From assembly GCF_003144245.1 (NCBI RefSeq), contig NW_020289976.1, forward strand, positions 1,302,001-1,366,000: a DNA stretch of 64,000 bases, given 5' to 3'. Positions within the stretch are counted from its first letter, which is position 1; every line of letters begins with the position of its first letter. The notes beneath the pieces are model-generated. The model was not told the origin of the DNA, ran no database searches, and was given only the letters and a program-made list of their open reading frames with translations. Shown here piece by piece: positions 22,001 to 31,625 of the stretch. The position numbers were made by a program, and so were the translations under genes. The DNA comes from Jaminaea rosea (lineage: Eukaryota > Basidiomycota > Exobasidiomycetes > Microstromatales).

Positions 22001-23147
22001 TCAGGCCTTGTTCCCGCGGAGGAAGCCACTGAGGTCACCGACCTGTAGGGTGAGCAAAGCGGCGATGGTGAGGATGGTCAGCGACGATAGACGTGAGAGC
22101 AGATGAAGATCAGGCAAAACTCACGGGAAGTCCGAAGGGGAACTCAGTGCTGGCCAGCAGGAGTGACATCTCGAGGTAGAGACCGCCCATACAGCTGTGA
22201 TCGGGGCGAGAAAGAGACGTTAGCTACTTTTTCCCCTCTTCTTCTCGCCCGGCTGGGATCACCGCTGCGACTCACGCTGAGAAGCCCATAGCTCCGGCGC
22301 CGATGAGGAGATTAGATCCGGCCGCCATCTGGGCCTCGGCCAAGCGGAAGTAGGCGGCCGCGAGGAGGACGAAGGTCATGGCGACGAAGAAGAGGATCCA
22401 GACGAGGACGGCGTTCGTCCTCAGGCTTGCGATGGTCAGCATGAAGACAAAGATGGCCCAGGTGAGGAACTGCGAGTAAGAGCCCGGAAGGATGGTCAGT
22501 TGACGTCACGACCGGGCCGGGGGCGAAGGTGGCAGGGGTCTCGTCGCAGCTTTGCACTCACGTAGAAGGCTGGCCCGCCGTAGTAGTCGGTCCCTTCGGT
22601 GGCCAGCGTCATTTGCACAGCATGAACAGGGTCGACGAGAGCGCCAAGCGAGAGCCAGAAGATGCCGAAGGTGAAGAAGACGACGAAGGGGAAGGTATTG
22701 CCGATGATGAACTCCAAAACGCCAGCTGTGGTCATACCCAGGCCGCCTGCAATGCAACGAGCAATTGTCAGCATTCCCTCCATCGTCATGCCCTCTCAGC
22801 CACTCGTACACACCGACAAAATAGTACACGCCTACAAGGGGAAGTTGCGCGCTAGCACTCAATCCCCGGAATCCCATGAGGATGCAGCTTGTGGGGAGCA
22901 GATTGAAAATGAAGCACATGACACCCAAGCACGTCGGGTTACCCAGAGCCTTGATCAGCTGTCCTTGTTGCCTGCTCTTCTGGCTTGGCTGGAGGTAGAT
23001 GGACTCAAACTGCTCAGGCGTCAATGTGACTGAGATCTGGCGCGAGAGGTCAGTCCCGCTTGCGCCGTTGGGCTGATGGAAGTGGGGGCCACCATTGCCG
23101 CCATTGTCTGCCTCCGCGGCTTTGCGGTCGAATTCGTTGGATGCCAT
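22001..23147 (-). CDS. GPR1/FUN34/YaaH (Ato) family acetate/ammonium transporter
   Basis: Five exons (23147-22814, 22746-22562, 22469-22276, 22194-22125, 22042-22001) encode 274 residues, the usual length. Six helices are visible, including VMCFIFNLLPTSCILMGF and VLEFIIGNTFPFVVFFTFGI. The C-terminus EFPFGLPVGDLSGFL is typical of fungal members. These plasma-membrane proteins (yeast Ato1/Ady2, Yarrowia Gpr1) move or sense acetate. The family signature NPAPLGL is altered here to NPTCLGV at residues 70-76. All four introns (67-92 nt) have GT-AG ends and every join is in frame. The last exon is only 42 nt. Confidence 0.9.
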
Positions 23148-24348
23148 TGTGTTCGAATAGCCGTGCGTTGAAGGGCTGTTGCGTTGGTGTTGTCGCTCAG
23201 AGAGGGAGGTAATGCAAGAAGCTAGTCGTGATCAAGGATGGAGCTTAGCGGCAGACAAACGAGCAAGTCGATTGGACGAGGGGATGAAGGGATCTTGAAG
23301 TGCTCAAAACGGACGCGCACACAGATTCTCATCCTCCAACCTTATGAACAGAAGGGTACCTGTCAAAGAGCAGGATGCAGGCCGGGCTGGGCGAGGCAGG
23401 CATGGAGGGAGGAAGGGGGTCCGGTCGCTTCGCATGAGTCCCACCTGACCAGCATCGTCTGGGATTGCCTTGCATGGAATGGCACGCGTTCACTGGCGGT
23501 TCCCTTGTGTCGCCGTACCCTAGTGCGGTGGTTCACGGAGCAGCGGATCAGACGCAGACATGTCCATGGGAGACGAAGGGTCACCGGCGATTGCTTTGCC
23601 TCCTCATTGACCCGGCTAATCGCTGGTCAGTCAATCAGCACCACGGCGCGACGTCTGTGTACGATGTGGGGTACAGTTGGGTTGGTGCAAGTGATCTCGA
23701 GCTGTCGAGAGGCACTTGGCGACGTGCACGTAGAGAAACGAGGACAAAGAGAGCGTGTTGGACCGCCGGGTCGAAGTGCTCTCAGAGGCATTTCTGAGGC
23801 GCTGCAAGACTGGCTCTACGAGGCGGCTCAAGCTCTGGAGAGTGGATTGAGGTAAGTGAAGGGAGGACGAAGCTTGGGGCCCCGCACGCGGGATGAGGGT
23901 CGGCGAATGAAGCCTGGAGGAGCGGGAGTGGAGACGAGACGAGGAGGCGTGGGAGCAGTCGCCCATCTTGCATGGCGGCAAAAGAGGGTGGCGCGTGCGA
24001 AAGGGCAAAGGGGTCACGCGGCCCTCGACACATGAAGGTGAGGCAAAGCAGGAAATGCAGGCCGCCTCTCGCTTGGACAATTCAAGTGTCTGTCTGCCAC
24101 CTGTCCCAGGCCTCCCCCTACCCCCTGCTTGGTACGCTCGTCGTCCCATGACCTTGCTCGCCTTGACTCGTCTCGCTCGACGCGGGCCTTGGCGCGTCTC
24201 TAAGAGGTCACGTCAAGTTGAGGTGCCGCGTCGGTCAGCAAAGTGGGTTGTTTGGCCACTTCGAGATGACATTTTCTCAGGGCCTTAGATGACAGAAAAA
24301 GGAGATCGTAGTGTCGTGCCTCTGACGCGTCTTCGTCTCGCCTCACGA
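23148..24348. other. Gene-free stretch of 1.2 kb
   Basis: This is the promoter region of the Ato-type transporter plus the 3' flank of the TFIIIC gene. Two chance frames of about 170-205 codons overlap on opposite strands, but neither shows conserved-looking segments or splice structure. Nothing else is recognised. Confidence 0.55.
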
Positions 24349-27009
24349 TCATCCTGGGCTGCCACTGCCAGGCGAAGCCGATGCCGCGTTAGCCGTCCCC
24401 GCTGCTGCTCCTCCTCTTCCTCTGCCACCGCGTCCACCCCTTCCTCGACCACCACCGCGACCACGTCCTCCCCTTCCCCTTCCTCCCCTGCCTCCGCGAG
24501 TCCCACGCTCAGGCGAGCCAGACCCAGACCCTGCGGCAGAGGCCCCAGAGCTTCCTGCACTACCTCGGCGTGCCCCTCGTCCTTGACCACGGGCAGGCGG
24601 ACTCATAGAAGGCGAAGCACTCCCAGCAGCACTGCCCCTACCGCTACCAGCTCCTGGGCTGCCCGCACTCCCGCTGCCAGCAGGCGACCCGCCCCTACCC
24701 CTCATACCCTCCGGCGCCAAGCTTCTAGCCCTGTGATCTGCTCGAGCCTGCACTGCAGCCAACACGTCCTCGACCTCCTTCTCTGTCGCTGGACGCTTCT
24801 CGTCCACCAGCTTGCGGAAGCGCACACCAACCACTTGCTTGATACGCTGCCATGCCAATGCGGTGTACCAGCCTGTTTCGCTCGTAGGCTGCGCAAGGAG
24901 ATCTTCCGATCCCGTAGCCAGGATGTGCGGGAGGGCAACCGGATCGGTAATGTCTGTGAGGAGAAAGGTAGAGTTGGTCGTCCCGACGCGGCTGCCATCG
25001 AAGGTGTGGCTTTCCAGGGGCGGAAGCTCTTCTGTACCGTCGTGTCCATCTTCGTCTGCAGCATTGACCGCAGCTGCAGAGACGGACGCATTCGTTTCTC
25101 CGCCGATGACAGTGCCCGCTTCAGTCCCGGCCTCTTCGCGCAACTGCGCCTTCCTAGCCGTGCTGACTCCCGATCCAGAGGCGTGAGCCCCACCATAAGC
25201 GCTCCTGAATGATCCACGTCCCTTGGCAACAGTACTCGACGAGTTCTGAAACATGATCTTTTGGTAGAATCTTGAGTCAGGGTGCGCCCTTAGATCGTAG
25301 CCCAACCTGACCAGTGCAGCAGACCAGGCACCGTCATTAACTGTGTACGCGACAAGGGGAATGTACTCCTTTGCATGCATGATGATCTTGCGCTCGTCTG
25401 CATTCTCAAATTGGTTGAGCAGGGCTGCCCTCGTCCAGACGGGACGCTCATCGAAGATCTTGCGCAGCTTGTCAAGGATCTTTGCTTCGCAGCGATCCTG
25501 CTGTTTGAGCACCTCGGCGGGCGCCTTATCGGGCACGGGCAGGCCCTGGGAGAACGTCCAATTTGCGGGAGCCAAACCCTTCCAGCGGGCCTGATTGGTC
25601 CAGCGACGTGCTTCTTGCGTAGTTCCATCTGGTAGCCGTTTCGCGTAGGACTCGATGACGGAGGTGGAGGGTTGACGGAAGGAGTAAGGGAAGGGAAGGT
25701 CGACGCGCGTGAAGGCTGGTGGGGGCGGCATGCGCAAGTTCGATTTCATGACGCCTGATCCCGGTGGGGACTCAATCTCATATTCTTCCGTCTCGGCAGG
25801 TATGGCGAAGGAGCGCAGAGAGTCAATGTCCATGCGGGCTAGGGCGTCGTAGAGGGTGAGGAGGCCGCCGCGAGGTGCGGGAGGAGAGGGCGACAGGAGG
25901 GGATCAGGGGGCGGTTGTGAGGCAGCGTCTTGCGGTGCGTCTGACTCCATCTGAGCATCGCCGTCAGCTGCGGCATTCGGTCCAGCTGGGGGAGAAGCGA
26001 GTGGCTGAGGCGCGTCTGCTTGCATCGGGTCGTCCCCATCAGCGTCTGCGCCGTTCGCTGTCCTTGGCGGCGTTGAGGCGGTCTCCGGCTCGACTGAAGC
26101 CATATCGGTGTCCTCTGCTGGTTCTTGCCCCGGTCTCGAAGGGCGTAGACGAGGCATCCATCCATCTTCTCGCAGAGCTCGGGGCACGTCCAGCAGCTCG
26201 TCCTTCTGCGTAGCCTCCGGCTGGAAGCAAAAGTCTGCCATCGTACGCCAGCGTACCGTAGTGGTCGCCGTGCCCAGCGGATCGATGGTGTACTCCCTGA
26301 CCTCATCTGGCAAGTTATCGGCTGCGCTTTCTTTGCCTGCCTTGGCCTTCCTCTTCTTTTTACGCCTCCAAACCCTCCTCTGCACGACAGTGACGAAGTC
26401 GTACGTGTCGACCACTTGACCCGTGAGGGGGCGCCTGTACAGGTCAAGCTGAGCAGCTACGCCAACGCGATCGGCTTTCGCGTCTTCAATTGCATCCAGC
26501 CCCTGTTGCGGATCTTCTTCCGCTTCCCCATCCCCTCCGACTGAGGGTCGTCGAAGTGCGCGTCGAAGTGCGGGTAGAGGCTTGGCCTTCTCTTTTTTCA
26601 GATGCTCGACAGCCCAGGGCCTACACTCCACGACCTTGCTCTTGAGACTGATGACTCGCCCCAGGTGATCAAGCGCAGAGCCTGCATTGCCGTACGGGGG
26701 AGGCTCGGGAGCGAGGGTCGCAAGGGCCAAATCGAGATTCGTTGTGATAGCGCGACGGCGCGATGGCTTGATGCCATTGCCGTCCTCATCGTAGTCCTCT
26801 TCATCGTCTTCTTCATCTTCTTCGTCGTTGAGCTGGGCAGTAGTAGGAATGGGATCGGGACGAATGATGCCAGGGTATTCGAGAACGACGAACTTGGTTC
26901 GTGGGACGGATTGGACGGGGGCTAGCTTCTTTGGGCGTGAGGGGCCTGCTTGCGAGGAGGTTGAGGGGCCAGCATCGACGGCCATCGGATCATCAATCTC
27001 GTCACTCAT
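24349..27009 (-). CDS. TFIIIC tau95-type subunit (TFC1/SFC1-like)
   Basis: A single exon of 886 residues from the ATG at 27009 (MSDEIDDPM); an in-frame extension upstream is probably leader. The protein should belong to the tauA module that recognises the A box of tRNA genes in the nucleus. The N-terminal barrel region has VVLEYPGII, and MADFCFQP follows later. The C-terminal DNA-binding region shows RPVWTRAALLNQF, LVAYTVNDGAWSAALVRLGY and YQKIMFQN, in the order expected for Tau95. Two acidic or low-complexity inserts are present (one is EEDEEDDEEDYDED). The last ~118 residues form an RG/RGG-rich tail ending in SASPGSGSPG, which I do not know from yeast Tfc1. NNF1 lies 231 bp upstream on the same strand. 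Confidence 0.85.
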   Translation of the reverse strand: MSDEIDDPMAVDAGPSTSSQAGPSRPKKLAPVQSVPRTKFVVLEYPGIIRPDPIPTTAQLNDEEDEEDDEEDYDEDGNGIKPSRRRAITTNLDLALATLAPEPPPYGNAGSALDHLGRVISLKSKVVECRPWAVEHLKKEKAKPLPALRRALRRPSVGGDGEAEEDPQQGLDAIEDAKADRVGVAAQLDLYRRPLTGQVVDTYDFVTVVQRRVWRRKKKRKAKAGKESAADNLPDEVREYTIDPLGTATTTVRWRTMADFCFQPEATQKDELLDVPRALREDGWMPRLRPSRPGQEPAEDTDMASVEPETASTPPRTANGADADGDDPMQADAPQPLASPPAGPNAAADGDAQMESDAPQDAASQPPPDPLLSPSPPAPRGGLLTLYDALARMDIDSLRSFAIPAETEEYEIESPPGSGVMKSNLRMPPPPAFTRVDLPFPYSFRQPSTSVIESYAKRLPDGTTQEARRWTNQARWKGLAPANWTFSQGLPVPDKAPAEVLKQQDRCEAKILDKLRKIFDERPVWTRAALLNQFENADERKIIMHAKEYIPLVAYTVNDGAWSAALVRLGYDLRAHPDSRFYQKIMFQNSSSTVAKGRGSFRSAYGGAHASGSGVSTARKAQLREEAGTEAGTVIGGETNASVSAAAVNAADEDGHDGTEELPPLESHTFDGSRVGTTNSTFLLTDITDPVALPHILATGSEDLLAQPTSETGWYTALAWQRIKQVVGVRFRKLVDEKRPATEKEVEDVLAAVQARADHRARSLAPEGMRGRGGSPAGSGSAGSPGAGSGRGSAAGSASPSMSPPARGQGRGARRGSAGSSGASAAGSGSGSPERGTRGGRGGRGRGGRGRGGGRGRGGRGGRGRGGAAAGTANAASASPGSGSPG

Positions 27010-27240
27010 GACGACGGTCGACGACGGCGCTGATGGGCAGACCTCGGACGTGGCGTAGAAGGTGTGATGGAGTGGACGGGAGAGAAAGATGCCCGGGACG
27101 CGACGATGCACGACGGAACCACGAAGAGGCGTGCACGGTGCAGACCAGAGACGCGCAAGCCCGACGAACAGCAGAAGCATCACAACGAGAGGACTTCACG
27201 AATGGTATCGAATTCACTGTGTTCTCTCCTCGCTCAGTCT

Positions 27241-28463
27241 CTAGGCCCTCGGCCCTAGCTCAGCAGCTAAAGCCTCCAAGTTTCCCCTCAACTCCTTCTC
27301 CAGGCCAACAGGAGGCTTGAGCTCGCTAACTGCCCGCTCCAGCATATCGAGGAATCCTCGGACGTCTGCCTGCTTCTCGTCTGCTTCGTTGATATTGGCT
27401 GTGAGCTGAGAGTGGAGTAGAGTGTTGCTTTCTTCGATCTGCAGTGGCGTTGGAGGATGATGGCCAAGGAGCCAGCGAGGGAGATGTTAGAAGGGAAGGG
27501 CAAAGAGGAGCTCGACGGAGTACGATGGGCAAGACATACCTCTGCTAGCTCTGCCTCCAACTTGGCTACCCGTTCCCTCTGCGCAGGTATGGCACGAGCA
27601 TGCAGCGCAGTCGAGATGTCCAGGTCGGCCCTGTCGTACACAAAGGTGGACATGGTGAGCTCTGCCCTCTCAATCGATGCCTCTCTCTGACTGACGACTC
27701 TTAGCTACTCACCTCCAAACATCCTTCATCTCCTCGCTTTCTAGTTCCAGTCCCCTCTCAGCCCTCTGGTCAGCCTCAACAGCCAGTCGCTGCAGCTCCC
27801 TCAGTCTGTCCTCCAGCTCGTACTCTCCCACCAGGGATGCCTGCTCGCGCTTGATTGTGTCCTTGAGCGATGAGACGAGGGCTTGGCGTGCCGGCTCTAA
27901 GGTTGCGGCATCCAGCTGAGGAAGGGCGGCGGAAAAGTTGGCTTGACTGCGAGGGCAAGTAGAAAGAGAGGTGATCAGCTTGAGGGAACGGGTTGACTTC
28001 GCAGATGAGGCCTGCTCTCGCGTACTCACGTAGCCCTGACGTCCACCAAGCCCAGGAAGCGATCAAGAGCCTCATCCAGCTTCCTCAGTCTCACGTCTTC
28101 GCTAGGCCCCGCGCCGATACCACTGGCCCGACTAGACGATGCTGCGCCCGACTTGCGCGGCATAGACGCTCTGCTCTGCCTCCTACTGCTGCTACCGCTC
28201 GCTGTCCCACTCGTGCGAGGCCTCTTGATCGTCTCCGCCTCTATCTGCTCTCCTCCCTGCTCTGCTCCCTCTTCATCTTGCTGCAACGCCCCTCTGACCA
28301 TCTCCTCGTCCTCATCCGTCGCGTGTGCATGAGTGGATTGAGGAGGCAATGGTCGAGCGGGAGACATGCCTGCGATTGGCGTGCCAGTCGCACTCGCGCT
28401 CGTCCTGGCTGCGGGTGGGGTGGCGGACGAAGTTGGTGTTGAGGTGGATGGTTCGGAGGACAT
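27241..28463 (-). CDS. NNF1: Kinetochore protein NNF1 (MIS12/MIND complex)
   Basis: Exons 28463-28030, 27946-27713, 27630-27540 and 27438-27241 encode 318 residues. Nnf1/PMF1 is a coiled-coil subunit of the complex linking inner kinetochore and centromeric chromatin to Ndc80. The first ~130 residues are disordered. The Nnf1 domain then reads RLRKLDEALDRFLG, QANFSAALPQLD, SLKDTIKREQ and EMKDVWRADLDIS. This is the family order of a basic start, an N-F-x-x-x-x-P core and a coiled coil. The remaining ~100 residues are helical, ending in MLERAVSELKPPVG. The three introns (83, 82 and 101 nt) are all GT-AG and every join preserves the frame. The assignment rests on motif order, not on a search. Confidence 0.75.
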
Positions 28464-28915
28464 TTGAATGGGATTTGTGGTAGTTGGGTGGGAAGGAAAG
28501 GCAAAAGAGGTGGGGAAGGATGAGGGATGCAGGACGGGCGGAACGAGAAAGCAACACAGGCTCGAGAGCCGGCCACGCGACGCGACGCTCACTCGCGGGC
28601 ATTGAGGTCGTCCGTTGACGACAAGGTGAGTGATGAGGACATGGAGCGACGTGGCCTTCTTTTCATTGCAGAGAAGACTTTAAGAGACGAAGGGTGAAGG
28701 CACTCTCGACCACAAATGGTGAGAGCGATGATCAGGCTGATGAGGACTTACAGTGGGTATGAATGCGTGTGGCGGGCGAGGTGAAGGGGGCGACTCTCGT
28801 GTTTCGTGAGGAGTGAGGTGGGATGTGGGGTTGCGGGGGGATCATTGTACGACGAGGCCGGTCCAGAGACGGAAATGAGAAGTCAATGGAGATGTGGCGA
28901 CGATGAAGAGACGGC
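28464..28915. other. Intergenic region between GPI-protein gene and NNF1
   Basis: This 452-bp stretch carries the NNF1 promoter and the 3' flank of the GPI-protein gene. No protein-like frame of its own was found. Confidence 0.55.
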
Positions 28916-30364
28916 TCAAACGGCGAAGGCGAAGATGCCACCAGTAAGTGCGAGAGCGGCCGTTGTCCCGAGCAGGAGTCGAGGGCCGTCTGCGCGCAGC
29001 GCCATGGCAGCGTTGGCAGGCTTGACAGTGTCCCCTGCTGCGCTTTGCGATTGGCCGATGTTTGGGGAAAGGGGCATGCTCTCGCTCGAGGAGTTGCTAC
29101 CAGCGTCTGTTCCCGTGAGGTTCGCTGCTGCAGGGCTCTGTGGCATCGAGCCCATGTGGGTGCCGACGGTGGACGAGTTCGAGGCAGAAGAGACGCTGGA
29201 GTCAGGGTTGGTGCTGGACGAGGAAGCATCAGAGCTCTGGCCCTTGGAGGAAGATGTTTGCCCGTTGCCATCTTTGTCCTTGGAGGAAGACGGCTCATCA
29301 CCCTTTCCGCCTTTGTCGTCGGGGCTGGACGAGCCCTGGTCACTGCCTTTGCCATCGTCGCCCTTGTCTTCGCCATTACCATTGGCCTCGTCAGGAGTGA
29401 CGGCGGGCTTGGCTGCCGTCTGACCATTCTCGTTGTAGAGTCCATCGTCGTCGCCGCCATTCTTGGCATCCTTGCCCTTGTTCTGCTGATCGCTCTTGCC
29501 TTTCTGACCGTCAGGAGAAGAGTCCTGACCGGAGGCCGACTGATCGCCGTTGTTGCTGAGCTTGCTGGCGCTGCCGCCGCCATTGTCGTCCGCATAGGGG
29601 TCATGGCTCAGATTGGGATTGACGGCATGCTGAGCGAGGCCATTATGCTGTCGGCCGAGAAGTGATGGGGAAGAGGACAGAAAATGGGGTAAGCAAAGAC
29701 AGCGTGCGTGATGGTGGCGCATGGGCTGGACCCACCTTGACATCGAAAGGCTCAGACTGGTAGTAGATATCGGGCTGTTGCTTTTGCTCAGAGCTGTGCG
29801 CGAGGGGTGAGGATGGACGTGAGCTATGAATCACCAGCAACAATGAAATGTGCGGTCGTCTCGACTCACTTGGGGCTGACGAAGAGGACCTTATACGTTC
29901 CCTCGGGCACCGAGTCGAGGCGGATGTTGGTCTGCCCCTTGGCCGTCTGAATGTCGTTGCCGATCTCGAAGTTGGGCTTCATTCGCGAGTTGTCAGCGGC
30001 GTTGACAAGCTGAACGGTGAAGTGCTCAGGATCCGAGTGGTTCTGGGCGGGACGAGGCGGTAAGAGAGGAGGGTGAGGTCAGTGAGTGTGGTGGCGTAGA
30101 CGATGTCTGAGAGCGCGCGGCCTACTCACGGCCTTCCAATAGAGGTGGTTAGAGGCATTGGCCTAGCGTGATGGGACAGGATTGAGTCAGACAATGGTCA
30201 GCGATTGTCCCAGCTTGCTCGTCATCCTCGGCGCTGGCACTCACTACCCACCACCACTCCTTGCTAGGAGCGACGATCTCAAAGGCCTGCGAGGCGAGGG
30301 GCACGAGGGTCACGAGAGCTACCAGGGTTGCGAGGGCCGTGAATTTGGCGAGGCGGGACATCAT
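28916..30364 (-). CDS. GPI-anchored Ser/Thr-rich surface protein with Kre9/Knh1-type N-terminal domain
   Basis: Exons 30364-30245, 30162-30130, 30042-29870, 29793-29736 and 29647-28916 encode 371 residues. The signal peptide is about 1-28, ending ASQA. The beta-sandwich domain that follows has the family pattern P-x-x-x-x-WWWV, SNHLYWKA, FTVQLVNA and IRLDSVPEGTYKVLFVSP, as in fungal Kre9/Knh1-type wall proteins. Exon 5 is a long low-complexity stalk rich in Gly, Asn, Asp and Ser. The protein ends in a hydrophobic GPI signal (LLLGTTAALALTGGIFAFAV) after a small-residue stretch. Exon 2 is only 33 nt and codes for ANASNHLYWKA, within the conserved motif. It is likely bound to the cell wall or outer plasma membrane. 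Confidence 0.82.
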
Positions 30365-31625
30365 GTTGAGCAAGAGTAGAGTGTAGCAGCGGTGAAGGGA
30401 GGGTGAAGAGGCAAGAGAGGGCGTACAGGGTTGTGGTGGTGGGAAGGAGGGAACCGCAAATTCAAGGTTTGGATCGAGAGACAAGAAGAGCTGAGTACCG
30501 GCTTGGCTAATGGATGCGTGGACGCCCTCTCAGCGAATGGGGGAGCGGCTCAGCGGCTTGGATGATGTGACTCCTGGGTGCGCCCCTGACTACCGCGAAT
30601 GAAGAGAGAGCCGGCGGACCGGCGGAGGAGCCGTGCTTTGACGGGGAGAACCCAAGCAAGCGGCATGCCTTGTCTGCGGTGCGATGTCATCGTCGTCTAG
30701 CCGCTCTCGCTCAGTGTTCGGCCCGCTTGCTTTCGTTCAGTGTCAAGGACCCTCTTTGCGATCGAGCCCCCTTCAACGAACGTCTCGACTTTGACGAGTG
30801 ATGAGCGGTGTCGTCGGCTGGCTGGTCGACTTGGTTGCGCCTCACAGCAGCTCGCCCCGCCCCGCAACCGCCTCCACTCCGCCTGTGCGAACACTTTGAC
30901 TTTGGCTGGCTGACCCTCGCTTCAAGCCGCACTGACCAGAGGATCAGGGCGGGCGTGCGTGCCCGTTCTCGTCGCTCCTCATGTTCAAATTCAAGGCAAA
31001 GCGGGCATGCATCGACACTGACAATGGGCTATGCGTGACAGGGCCGTAGCAGCATCAGCATAGCCCAGCCCCCCCCCCCATCTTGATTGTGGTCCGCACT
31101 CTGGTGCCTCGAATGAAGTCCGCGGAGGCGACGGCGGCGAGCAAGCCGCGAGTCAGCCTCCGCAAGGCACAGATGTCGATGTGACGAGGGCCGTCGGGAT
31201 GTTCGCCGGCTTGATCAACGCCAGCACATCGACGGCGAAGGCGGCGCGTGCCATCTACAGCCGCTCAGTGTTCGTAAGCTGTGCGGCCATCAACACGCAC
31301 GCTGCTCTCAGAGCAATCAATCAATGGGTGAGGAACGCGGGGCGACGTGACGCGGGGCGAAGAAGGAGCCCACCGCCGCCCCCGCCACGGCTCCTCCGCT
31401 TAGCAATTGTGGTCTCGACTCCAGACACCCCTCCTCACTCCTCTTCCTTCTCGCCATACGCACGACCACTCCTCCCCTTTCCTCCCCACCCGGGTCTTCC
31501 ACAACATGCACACGACTCGCTTGTAGCAGTAGCACAGACACCCGCTCCTGCTGCTCAGCTACAATTCGTGCCGCACTTCAACGACACCCTCATACGGCTT
31601 CTCTCATACAGACACTCCACGCAAA
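30365..31625. other. Gene-free stretch of 1.26 kb, divergent promoter region
   Basis: This region separates two divergent genes, the GPI-protein gene (minus) and the orphan at 31626 (plus), so it should hold both promoters. It is C/T-rich towards the plus-strand start. The only clear low-complexity feature is an 11-base C run. A frame at 31181-31717 overlaps the next start and looks like chance. Confidence 0.55.
31069..31079 (+). repeat. Poly-C tract (11 C)
   Basis: Eleven consecutive C bases in the intergenic region. This is probably a slippage-prone homopolymer with no known function, and its exact length should be treated with caution. Confidence 0.8.

Noticed and set aside
23238-23855. 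A 205-codon frame in the 1.2-kb gap
   Set aside because: It has no domain, no splice support, and is rich in Arg/Trp/Cys as expected of chance.
24289-25212. A 307-codon frame antisense to the TFIIIC gene
   Set aside because: It mirrors the RGG-rich tail, giving a Ser/Thr/Pro/Arg repeat. The minus-strand frame carries the family motifs.
28732-29604. A 290-codon Arg/Thr/Pro-rich minus frame
   Set aside because: It is a shadow of the GPI-protein stalk in another phase. The GPI signal and signal peptide are in the other frame.
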